A stretch of 8,798 nt of DNA. Source: a bacterium (GTDB lineage Bacteria; JAJVIF01; JAGGVT01). The notes under the pieces were generated by a model, which was given only the letters and a program-made list of their open reading frames with translations, did no database searches and had not been told where the DNA came from. Of the stretch, positions 1 to 5,792 are shown in pieces. Position 1 is the first letter of the stretch. Each line of letters opens with the position of its first letter. The position numbers and the translations under genes are program-made. The stretch covers positions 1 through 8,798 of the forward strand of contig JAGGVT010000089.1 of NCBI GenBank assembly GCA_021157815.1. Direction: 5' to 3'.

Positions 1-2
1 AT

Positions 3-656
3 AATGATTCATACATCCTCTACGAGTTTAATCTCAAGAGCAAATCGTCCAGGTCTCTTGGCAAGTTCCCTCTGGAAGTGTTCATGGTCAAGTACGATGA
101 GGAAAACGGATTGCTGCAGTTTAACGGATTGGAATATCAATTCATGGCGACTTTCGATCTCGACAGGCAAAAGAAAATCGAGACAACAGACCGTATTATG
201 CAAAGAAGGAAAAAAGCGCCGGTTGAGGTTGAGGTTACAACCGGGCACAGCAAACTGACTCTCAGGTTTAATGATGAAAAAGTCATGATTCCATATTCCC
301 GCGAGGAATTTTTGTATGGGTATAATTCCGAGGACGGTCTCTTTCTGGATAACGAGCATCCGCAGTCGATTCTGTTAAAAACCAAATGGTATCCCGGTTT
401 TTGGATTCTGATAGACATCGCGAATAAGCGTATTATGAAATTATCCCTGCCTCAATGGCTTGAGCCCGGGATGAAAGTATCGTGGCATGTTACATCTACG
501 GGAACATTGTATTTCTGGAAAGTGGCGGGCGAAAAGGCCGGACTTTATAAAATCATCCCTGAGGAGTATCCGACATTCAAAGAATTTGTCGACCTGATAT
601 ATAAATTCAATCTGGCGCGGCGTAAATCCGGTACTGGCAATAACGAAAGAGCATGA
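3..656 (+). CDS. Unrecognised protein, 5' end missing (partial)
   Basis: The reading frame is open from the first complete codon in the window (base 3) to TGA at 654-656, so 217 residues are visible and the true start is probably to the left. A GTG at 78 could serve as a start, but the residues before it (such as SYILYEFNL) look like normal protein and no ribosome site precedes that GTG. The product is a soluble-looking, mixed alpha/beta protein. It alternates aromatic and charged residues and has tryptophan-rich strands near the middle (TKWYPGFWILIDI) and later (VSWHVTSTGTLYFWKV). The end is basic. No membrane segment, signal peptide, cysteine cluster or catalytic motif is visible, and I do not recognise the family. 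No clear terminator follows; the next gene has its own promoter 40-70 bases downstream. That it is a real gene is fairly sure; its function is unknown. Confidence 0.7.
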   Translation, partial: NDSYILYEFNLKSKSSRSLGKFPLEVFMVKYDEENGLLQFNGLEYQFMATFDLDRQKKIETTDRIMQRRKKAPVEVEVTTGHSKLTLRFNDEKVMIPYSREEFLYGYNSEDGLFLDNEHPQSILLKTKWYPGFWILIDIANKRIMKLSLPQWLEPGMKVSWHVTSTGTLYFWKVAGEKAGLYKIIPEEYPTFKEFVDLIYKFNLARRKSGTGNNERA

Positions 657-697
657 AAAATTGGCATGGCTGACGACAATCTGATGACTTTTGAGTT

Positions 698-726
698 TTG
701 ATTATTTAAATTGTGCGTGATATAAT
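698..726 (+). promoter_or_regulatory. Sigma-70-like promoter for the tandem exported-protein genes
   Basis: TTGATT (698-703) and TATAAT (721-726) are separated by exactly 17 bases, and the -10 box is preceded by TGA (718-720), giving an extended -10. Transcription would start near 733, leaving a leader of about 110 bases before the ATG at 843. It lies in the 186-base gap after the first gene, where a promoter is expected. It was identified by consensus match only. Confidence 0.5.
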
Positions 727-765
727 TCATTGATATAAATGGAGGAGTATAAGAGTTAATTAAGA

Positions 766-803
766 CTCATTACCCGCTGACCTGAATGAGGGCCAAGGTA
801 ATG
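766..803 (+). promoter_or_regulatory. Leader region with two mutually exclusive stems
   Basis: Within the predicted leader, CTCATT (766-771) can pair with AATGAG (785-790), while CATTACC (768-774) can pair with GGTAATG (797-803). Both stems need bases 768-771, so only one can form at a time, as in attenuators and riboswitches. I see no T-tract after either stem and do not recognise a known riboswitch core. The stems are short (6 and 7 bp), so chance is a serious alternative. Confidence 0.22.
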
Positions 804-842
804 TTATTTCATGATTTTTCGTAATATCCGGGAGGATATGGC

Positions 843-1529
843 ATGAAAAATATCCGTTTGTTAATTTATCCAGCGGTGTTCATGTTTGTTGTGAGTTTCA
901 GTTTCGCCGCTTTCGGCCAGGCGGGACGTGCGACATTCAAGGTGTTCGATAATGAACCTGAAGTGATTGAGCTTTCCAAAATGAAACAGGAAAGCGGAAG
1001 CGTTTTCAGCGACGCCGATGGAGACGGGATATACGACACTTTATCAATGGGAGACATGGAATTGACATGCGAGATTGATGAAGCCAACGCTTATGGCATC
1101 ACATATCTCGATAAAAAAAATGTGGTTTATTATCCATCATTTGATTCGTCAATTCCAAAGCCGGGCGAATACGCGCTTAACGGGTTTATTCATTACTTTG
1201 ACCCCAAGGGCATGAGCATTTATTTCGCCGTGGTTTTAAACAGGCTTAGCGACAAGGAAGAGGACGTGTTAAGGAAGTCGAACAAGAAACTTGTGCCGTA
1301 CCGAGCCGATTTTATTGACTCAAACGGTTTGAGAGTCGGAATCCCGACACTGATTTTGCTCCCATATTCCAAACTAATATATAACGCTGATTTCCAGAGG
1401 TTCTCTAAATCCACGGATACAATCCTGCTTGCACATAATCCGGAAGCGCCTAATAGAGAACTGTACATTATGCGGAAGGTTCCTGATTTAAAGGATAGCC
1501 TGCTTTTGATTCACTACAAATGGTATTGA
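843..1529 (+). CDS. Exported protein with signal peptide, paralogue of the next gene
   Basis: The start is ATG 843, with the ribosome site GGAGGA at 831-836, six bases upstream. The 228-residue product begins with a basic n-region (MKNIR), a hydrophobic core (residues 6-24) and a probable signal peptidase I site after AFG (about residue 25), so it should be exported. Residues 57-65 (DADGDGIYD) match the DxDxDGxxD calcium-binding loop found in dockerin, thrombospondin type 3 and EF-hand-like repeats, here as a single copy. Later marks are GFIHYFD at 114-120 and a C-terminal block ending in IHYKWY. Both align with the downstream gene (GLIHYFD, and IFYRWF at the end), so the two are diverged tandem duplicates. 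A run of eight A lies at 1113-1120. The last bases overlap the start of the next gene, which suggests co-transcription and coupled translation. Family and function are not recognised. Confidence 0.8.
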   Translation: MKNIRLLIYPAVFMFVVSFSFAAFGQAGRATFKVFDNEPEVIELSKMKQESGSVFSDADGDGIYDTLSMGDMELTCEIDEANAYGITYLDKKNVVYYPSFDSSIPKPGEYALNGFIHYFDPKGMSIYFAVVLNRLSDKEEDVLRKSNKKLVPYRADFIDSNGLRVGIPTLILLPYSKLIYNADFQRFSKSTDTILLAHNPEAPNRELYIMRKVPDLKDSLLLIHYKWY

Positions 1530-2281
1530 TACAAGAGAAATTCAAATCAAATCCCCTCAAGCAGGGGATTTTTTGTGCTTTTATTCTGGGATTCCTCATT
1601 TTTGGGACCATGATAGCCATGCCGGGATGCGGTACTGGCAATCAGCCGGAGCCAAATGAAAAGGTGGCATCGAAAGAAAGCGAGGATACGTTTGTCCTCA
1701 TGGGGTATCGCGACAATGTTCTTCAAAAATCGTTTGAATTGATTAACGCAAGCGAAGATTTCATATCATCGGAAATGAACATTTCCACTAATATTAAAAT
1801 CAACGGCGTGGCTGAACAAATTCAGATTGATGCGCAAAACGCGTATCCATGCGCTTATCCCGATAACCGTATGCTTGTTTTCTACCCGTGCGCAAACATA
1901 AAGCTGCCGGAAGATGATGAAACAATTCCGATTGGATTAATTCACTATTTCGATGACTTGCAGATGAACGTGTTTTTCTATGTTATCGCATCGATGTCAA
2001 CTGGAGATGAGATGATAACTGAATCATCAGATGCCTTGCCGTCATCAGAATATAAATTAGTATTTCAATCCGGGGATGGTTCACAGTATGGCATTGCCGG
2101 AAGCCGAATTCTGAATAAAAGCGACTTGGCCGATGAGGAGGCTTTCCGTAAATTCGATACATCAAGCCGTACGGTGCTTGTCGGCACAAATTCTTTGGAC
2201 GAGAACAAGTTCCTATTTGTCTTTCTTAAAATTCCCGACTGGGATGACAGAATATTCCAGATTTTTTACCGGTGGTTCTGA
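1520..2281 (+). CDS. Probable lipoprotein, paralogue of the preceding gene
   Basis: This 253-residue protein starts 10 bases before the end of the previous gene. The ATG at 1520 has no good ribosome site, so translation is probably coupled to the upstream gene. I keep this start because it supplies the basic n-region (KFKSNPLK) and the hydrophobic core (residues 17-33); the next in-frame ATG (1610) would remove the core. The core is followed by M-P-G-C with Cys37, a plausible though non-ideal lipobox. The mature part is acidic. It shares with the preceding protein the NAY block, GLIHYFD at 139-145, a FRKFDTSSRTVLVGTN block matching FQRFSKSTDTILLAHN, and the aromatic C-terminus (IFYRWF). The DxDxDG loop of the first paralogue is absent. 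A perfect terminator-like hairpin (1549-1574) lies inside codons 10-19. Function is unknown; export and paralogy are well supported. Confidence 0.75.
   Translation: MVLIQEKFKSNPLKQGIFCAFILGFLIFGTMIAMPGCGTGNQPEPNEKVASKESEDTFVLMGYRDNVLQKSFELINASEDFISSEMNISTNIKINGVAEQIQIDAQNAYPCAYPDNRMLVFYPCANIKLPEDDETIPIGLIHYFDDLQMNVFFYVIASMSTGDEMITESSDALPSSEYKLVFQSGDGSQYGIAGSRILNKSDLADEEAFRKFDTSSRTVLVGTNSLDENKFLFVFLKIPDWDDRIFQIFYRWF
1549..1574 (+). terminator. Terminator-shaped hairpin inside the start of a coding region
   Basis: AAATCCCCT (1549-1557) pairs perfectly with AGGGGATTT (1563-1571) around a five-base loop (CAAGC). The T-tract runs from 1569 to 1574. It stands 20 bases after the stop of the upstream gene, an ideal place for an intrinsic terminator, yet it also forms codons 10-19 of the next gene. 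It may therefore act as a partial terminator or attenuator that translating ribosomes open. Hairpin and T-tract are directly visible; activity is inferred. Confidence 0.55.
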
Positions 2282-2302
2282 GTTACCTAATTCCCCTGCC
2301 TG

Positions 2303-2332
2303 CTGACAGAATCAGAATGAAAATGATATTAT
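2303..2332 (+). promoter_or_regulatory. Sigma-70-like promoter for the acyl-ACP-reductase fusion gene
   Basis: CTGACA (2303-2308, five of six to TTGACA) and TATTAT (2327-2332) are 18 bases apart, with TGA just before the -10 box. Transcription would begin near 2339, some 45 bases before ATG 2384. It lies directly after the stop of the second paralogue, so the fusion gene need not depend on the upstream operon. Confidence 0.45.
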
Positions 2333-2383
2333 TTCCATCTTTAAACAGTCTGGAATGGCGTCCGGTATTATGTGGTTCAAGCA

Positions 2384-4420
2384 ATGACATCAGGTTCTCT
2401 TAAAGAGATAGTATCAGTTTCAATAGGCTCATCCCTGCGGGATCATACTTTCGAATGTGAATTTCTGGGTGAGCGATATCTCATACGGCGAATCGGGACT
2501 GACGGCGACAAGCAAAAAGCAAGGGAACTGATTAAAGAATACGACAACAAAGCATCCGCGATTGGGCTTGGTGGAATTGATGTCTTCTTCCAGGTTGGGA
2601 ATAGAACATACGTTCATAAAGATGGCATGAGACTAATGAAGGCGGCGAAAAAAACGCCGGTCGTGGATGGCAGCGGACTTAAACACACGCTCGAAAGATG
2701 GGCGATTGCGTATCTGCATAACGTGCATCCTGAAATTCTAAAAAACAGGCGAGTTCTTGTAATGAGCGGGATAGACCGTTCGGCTATGGCTGAGGTTATC
2801 AGTGAATTCGCATCGAAAGTTTCCTTCGGCGATTTCCTTTTCAATCTGAGATTATCGATTGTCATTAAAAACCTGGCATCATTGAAGAGAATCGCGAGAT
2901 ACGTTCTCCCGATATTATGCAAACTTCCATTTGAATGGATTTATCCAACCGGACGTCGACAGGAAACCCGCCACGAACGTTACACATCGGTTTTTAAAAA
3001 ATCGGATGTTGTTGTAGGCGATTTCCACCAGATACGCCGTTACGCCCCGTTGGATTTAAAGGGCAAGTCAATAATCACCAATACTGTTACTGCGGATGAC
3101 AGAAAGGATTTGAAATCGCGTGGCGTCGAATGGCTGATTACAACAACGCCCATAATGGATGGCCGCACGTTCGGCGCGAATGTTCTGGAAGCGTTGTTCA
3201 TAGCGCATCTGACATCGCAGGGATATGAACTCGACCGGGAGGTTCGCCCATCGGTTACGCTGCGTGATGAGTATCTGAATCTGATTCTCGAAAGCGGGAT
3301 AGAACCGAGCATCGAGCAATTGAATCCCGTTGAGGAAAAGGTAACCAACCAGTTCGCGTTTGTAGTGCACCCGTTGAAATTGTCGGATGTTTTCGAAATC
3401 AAGGCTTTCAGATGGCTGAGGAATCTTCCACCCGCACTGCTTGAAATGGCGCTTGCCCAGCTTCCGCCTGTCCATGTGTCAAGAACATCGGTGATAACCA
3501 CTCCTGACGGGAAACAGACACAGGGGTCATTGTACGCGTTGATTATGACACCTAAAATGATGATGCGCCTTCCAGAGGAAAGGGTTTACACAGACCTGGT
3601 AAAAATCGCGAACCTGGCGAAACAACGTTCCATCGGGATTATGGGGCTTGGAGCGTTCACCAGCGTCGTTGGCGATGCCGGTTTGTCTGTCGCGAAAAGA
3701 AGCCCGATTCCGGTTACAAGCGGTAATTCGCTTACAATCTGGGCGACAGTTGAAACCGCGAAACAAGCGTGCAAATTAATGGGAATCAAACTTTCCAGTG
3801 CGTCAGTTATGGTAGTTGGCGCGACAGGCAGCATCGGCAAGGCGATTACCCGCATGCTGGCTCCACAAGTCGGTAGAATGGTGATAATCAGCCGAAGGCC
3901 GGAAAGAGTCCTGGAGTTTTCCCGCGAAATTCAATCTGTCTGCCCGGATGTCAACAGCGGAACTGTTGTTGAAACATTGATTGGAGAAATGGACCTTGTC
4001 ATAGCTACAACAACCGATCCTGATGGAGTTGTCGATGTCATGGCACTCAAATCGGGATGCGTTGTTCTGGATGTTGCCCGTCCGCCGGATGTCTCGAAGG
4101 AGCAGGCTGAAAGGCGCGATGACGTTCTTATTATCGAGTCAGGCGAAATTCGCATTCCGGGTGAAGTCGATTGGGGGGTTAATATTGGCATGCCTCCGAA
4201 TATCGCATATGCCTGTCTTGCGGAAACAATCCTTCTCGCGGTAAGCGGACGATTTGAAAGCTACACGCTTGGCAGGGAACTAGACATTGAAAAAATAAGG
4301 AAAATTGGTGAGCTTGCCATTCAAAATGGTTTTGAATTAAGCGAACCAATCAGCTTCGGACGGATGCTCAGCAGGGAGGATATCACCGCGATTCGAAACC
4401 GGGCGCAATCGAAAAGTTAA
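2384..4420 (+). CDS. Two-domain reductase: quinate-dehydrogenase-like domain fused to acyl-ACP-reductase-like domain
   Basis: I chose ATG 2384 (678 residues); GTG 2372 in the same frame is possible, and neither has a ribosome site. Residues 1 to about 310 (VSVSIGSS near the start, VVDGSG 93-98, GDFHQIRRY 212-220, TTTP...GRTFGANV 253-267) recall proteins named quinate 5-dehydrogenase on weak grounds. Residues from about 324 to the end align along their whole length with cyanobacterial long-chain acyl-ACP reductase (about 340 residues). Shared blocks are LGAFTS (422-427), TSGNSLT (445-451), the nucleotide-binding GATGSIG (479-485), LKSGCVVLD around Cys559 (LKQPCVLID in Synechococcus, where this Cys forms the acyl-thioester), and YACLAETILL followed by the closing helix IEKIRKIGELAIQNGF. 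The reaction by homology is acyl-ACP or acyl-CoA plus NADPH to fatty aldehyde; the substrate here is inferred. No aldehyde-deformylating oxygenase gene is in the window. The protein is cytosolic or membrane-associated, with no signal peptide. Confidence 0.85.
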   Translation: MTSGSLKEIVSVSIGSSLRDHTFECEFLGERYLIRRIGTDGDKQKARELIKEYDNKASAIGLGGIDVFFQVGNRTYVHKDGMRLMKAAKKTPVVDGSGLKHTLERWAIAYLHNVHPEILKNRRVLVMSGIDRSAMAEVISEFASKVSFGDFLFNLRLSIVIKNLASLKRIARYVLPILCKLPFEWIYPTGRRQETRHERYTSVFKKSDVVVGDFHQIRRYAPLDLKGKSIITNTVTADDRKDLKSRGVEWLITTTPIMDGRTFGANVLEALFIAHLTSQGYELDREVRPSVTLRDEYLNLILESGIEPSIEQLNPVEEKVTNQFAFVVHPLKLSDVFEIKAFRWLRNLPPALLEMALAQLPPVHVSRTSVITTPDGKQTQGSLYALIMTPKMMMRLPEERVYTDLVKIANLAKQRSIGIMGLGAFTSVVGDAGLSVAKRSPIPVTSGNSLTIWATVETAKQACKLMGIKLSSASVMVVGATGSIGKAITRMLAPQVGRMVIISRRPERVLEFSREIQSVCPDVNSGTVVETLIGEMDLVIATTTDPDGVVDVMALKSGCVVLDVARPPDVSKEQAERRDDVLIIESGEIRIPGEVDWGVNIGMPPNIAYACLAETILLAVSGRFESYTLGRELDIEKIRKIGELAIQNGFELSEPISFGRMLSREDITAIRNRAQSKS

Positions 4421-4441
4421 AATAAGGTGGTAAAATAGATT

Positions 4442-4676
4442 GCTGGTAACAAGGGACTTAAGAGCGTGTCGGGAAAGCATGTTGATTCTTAAACATACCA
4501 TTTTCCTGATAACTCTCGGGTGCCGTCCACACATCACGTCTTTTTGTGATTTGTGGGTGAAATGCATAACTTCGCAACATGTCACCCATAAAGCCGAGAC
4601 GGCTGTATGGGCGGCACCCGACGTTTTAAATCGGTTTGGTGCCTTTCCCGACAGGCTCTTAAGCCCCTTGTCCAGC
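4442..4676. repeat. 235-bp element with long terminal inverted repeats (MITE-like)
   Basis: The left end (4442-4477) and right end (4643-4676) are inverted copies. The core CTTAAGAGCGTGTCGGGAAAG at the left matches the complement of the right end with one change in 21. The match extends outwards through ACAAGGG to GCTGG with a 2-base gap and one more change. There is no transposase, so it is non-autonomous. A different palindromic repeat (4517-4620) sits inside it. I see no clear target-site duplication. It fills nearly all of the 285-base gap between the reductase gene and rfbB. Confidence 0.65.
4517..4620 (+). repeat. Cloverleaf-like palindromic repeat, copy 1 (104 bp)
   Basis: The ends CGGGTGCCG and CGGCACCCG pair, and the outer stem extends to about 17 positions with one G-T pair and one mismatch. 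Inside are three further hairpins: ATCAC/GTGAT, TTGTGGGTGA/TCACCCATAA (one G-T), and AGCCG/CGGCT with a three-base loop. A second copy lies inverted at 8302-8403, roughly 80 percent identical by eye. The outer and central stems are kept in both, so the structure may be what is selected. It may be a mobile palindromic element or a structured RNA. Confidence 0.75.
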
Positions 4677-4705
4677 TTAATTAAAATGAAGAAAGGCGGT
4701 TTGAT

Positions 4706-5722
4706 ATGAACGGGATACTGGTAACCGGAGGAGCCGGATTCATCGGATCCAATTTTGTCAGGATGCTGGCTGAGCTGCATCCATCATGGAAGTTGATTGT
4801 AATCGATGCCCTGACTTATGCCGGAAACCTGGATAATTTCCCCGATGGTTTCTGGGATGATGAAAATCGGGAATTTGTTCATGCGAATATTCTTGATGAG
4901 CATGTCGTTGACGAGCTGATGTCGCGAGTTGACGCGGTTGTGCATTTCGCTGCGGAAACTCATGTTGACAGGTCAATCCATGATGCCGGCAAGTTTATTG
5001 ACACTGATGTCAAGGGAACATGGGTGCTTCTGGAAGCCGCAAGGCGACATGAGATAAAACGCTTTCTGCATATCTCAACAGATGAGGTTTACGGTGAAGC
5101 GAAAGGGACACCATCTTTGGAGGGAGATGACCTGAAACCGAAAAGCCCGTACGCGGCATCAAAAGCGGCTGCCGACAGGCTGGTGTTCAGCTACTTCGCC
5201 ACCTATGACATGCCGGTGATAATCACCCGGTGTTCCAATAATTATGGCCCCTATCAGTATCCTGAAAAACTCATCCCGCTTTTTGTAACAAACGCGATAG
5301 AGGGTAAACCGCTGCCAATATACGGATCAGGTAAAAATACGCGCGACTGGATTCATGTGATTGATCATTGCCAGGCACTGGAGATATTGCTTCTGGACGT
5401 AGGGAATTGCGGCGAGGTTTTTAACCTGTCAAGCGGACAGGAACATTCGGTGCTTGATATAACGGATATCATTCTGAAAAAACTTGGCAAATCACATGAC
5501 GTTATCCAGCATGTTCGCGACCGCGAGGGGCATGTGCTTCGCCATGCGGTGGACTCAACCAAATTCAAGGAAACTTTCAACTGGATTGCTGAATGCAATT
5601 TCCAGCATAACATTGAGGAAACGATTCAGTGGTATATTGATAATGAGGACTGGTGGCGAAAGGTCAAACAGAAAAACGCGGATTACAATGAATGGATTAA
5701 AAAGCAATACTCAGACAGATAA
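4706..5722 (+). CDS. rfbB: dTDP-glucose 4,6-dehydratase
   Basis: This 338-residue enzyme (also called RmlB) converts dTDP-glucose to dTDP-4-dehydro-6-deoxyglucose with bound NAD, the committed step towards dTDP-L-rhamnose and other deoxysugars of surface polysaccharides; it is cytosolic. Length is normal for the family. The Rossmann motif GGAGFIG is at residues 8-14. STDEVYGE contains the Thr125-Asp126-Glu127 dehydration triad, and Tyr149-x3-Lys153 (SPYAASK) is the short-chain-dehydrogenase pair. The block NNYGPYQYPEKLIPLF and the later GSGKNTRDWIHVIDH are the usual substrate-binding regions of this family. ATG 4706 is preceded by AAAGGCGG (4692-4699). The gene starts 30 bases after a nested repeat, so its promoter may lie in or near that repeat; I found no convincing one. 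The companions rfbA, rfbC and rfbD are not in the window. A related nucleotide-sugar dehydratase is possible but less likely. Confidence 0.95.
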   Translation: MNGILVTGGAGFIGSNFVRMLAELHPSWKLIVIDALTYAGNLDNFPDGFWDDENREFVHANILDEHVVDELMSRVDAVVHFAAETHVDRSIHDAGKFIDTDVKGTWVLLEAARRHEIKRFLHISTDEVYGEAKGTPSLEGDDLKPKSPYAASKAAADRLVFSYFATYDMPVIITRCSNNYGPYQYPEKLIPLFVTNAIEGKPLPIYGSGKNTRDWIHVIDHCQALEILLLDVGNCGEVFNLSSGQEHSVLDITDIILKKLGKSHDVIQHVRDREGHVLRHAVDSTKFKETFNWIAECNFQHNIEETIQWYIDNEDWWRKVKQKNADYNEWIKKQYSDR

Positions 5723-5752
5723 AACGCTGCAGTTAAAACAGGCTGGTGAAAT

Positions 5753-5781
5753 TTGAATTTTGTCGGATAGAGGAGTATTAT
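5753..5781 (+). promoter_or_regulatory. Promoter-like sequence directly before the membrane-protein gene
   Basis: TTGAAT (5753-5758) and TATTAT (5776-5781) are 17 bases apart. Transcription would start near 5788, only about five bases before ATG 5793, giving an almost leaderless mRNA. A ribosome-site-like GAGGAG (5770-5775) lies in the spacer, 17 bases from the ATG, too far for a normal start. In a transcript from further upstream it could still help initiation. Confidence 0.35.
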
Positions 5782-5792
5782 CCTGGTGAATT

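Noticed and set aside
629-641. CGGTACTGGCAAT shared between the end of the first gene and the lipoprotein region near 1629
   Set aside because: Thirteen identical bases in different reading contexts with no extended similarity; chance is sufficient.
651-661. GCATGAAAAAT occurs at 651-661 and again at 841-851
   Set aside because: A short AT-rich match. The first has no ribosome site and leads to no frame of note.
741-747. GGAGGAG ribosome-site-like motif in the leader
   Set aside because: No ATG, GTG or TTG follows at a usable distance.
811-846. 11-codon frame ending on the ATG at 843
   Set aside because: It has no ribosome site, and the downstream gene has its own strong GGAGGA, so no leader-peptide role is needed.
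3040-3501. Long minus-strand frames (153 and 135 codons) inside the reductase gene
   Set aside because: They are shadows of a strongly supported coding region and have no start signals or recognisable motifs.
4337-4780. 147-codon minus-strand frame spanning the end of the reductase gene, the nested repeat and the rfbB start
   Set aside because: It overlaps two well-supported genes on the other strand and its middle is repeat sequence.
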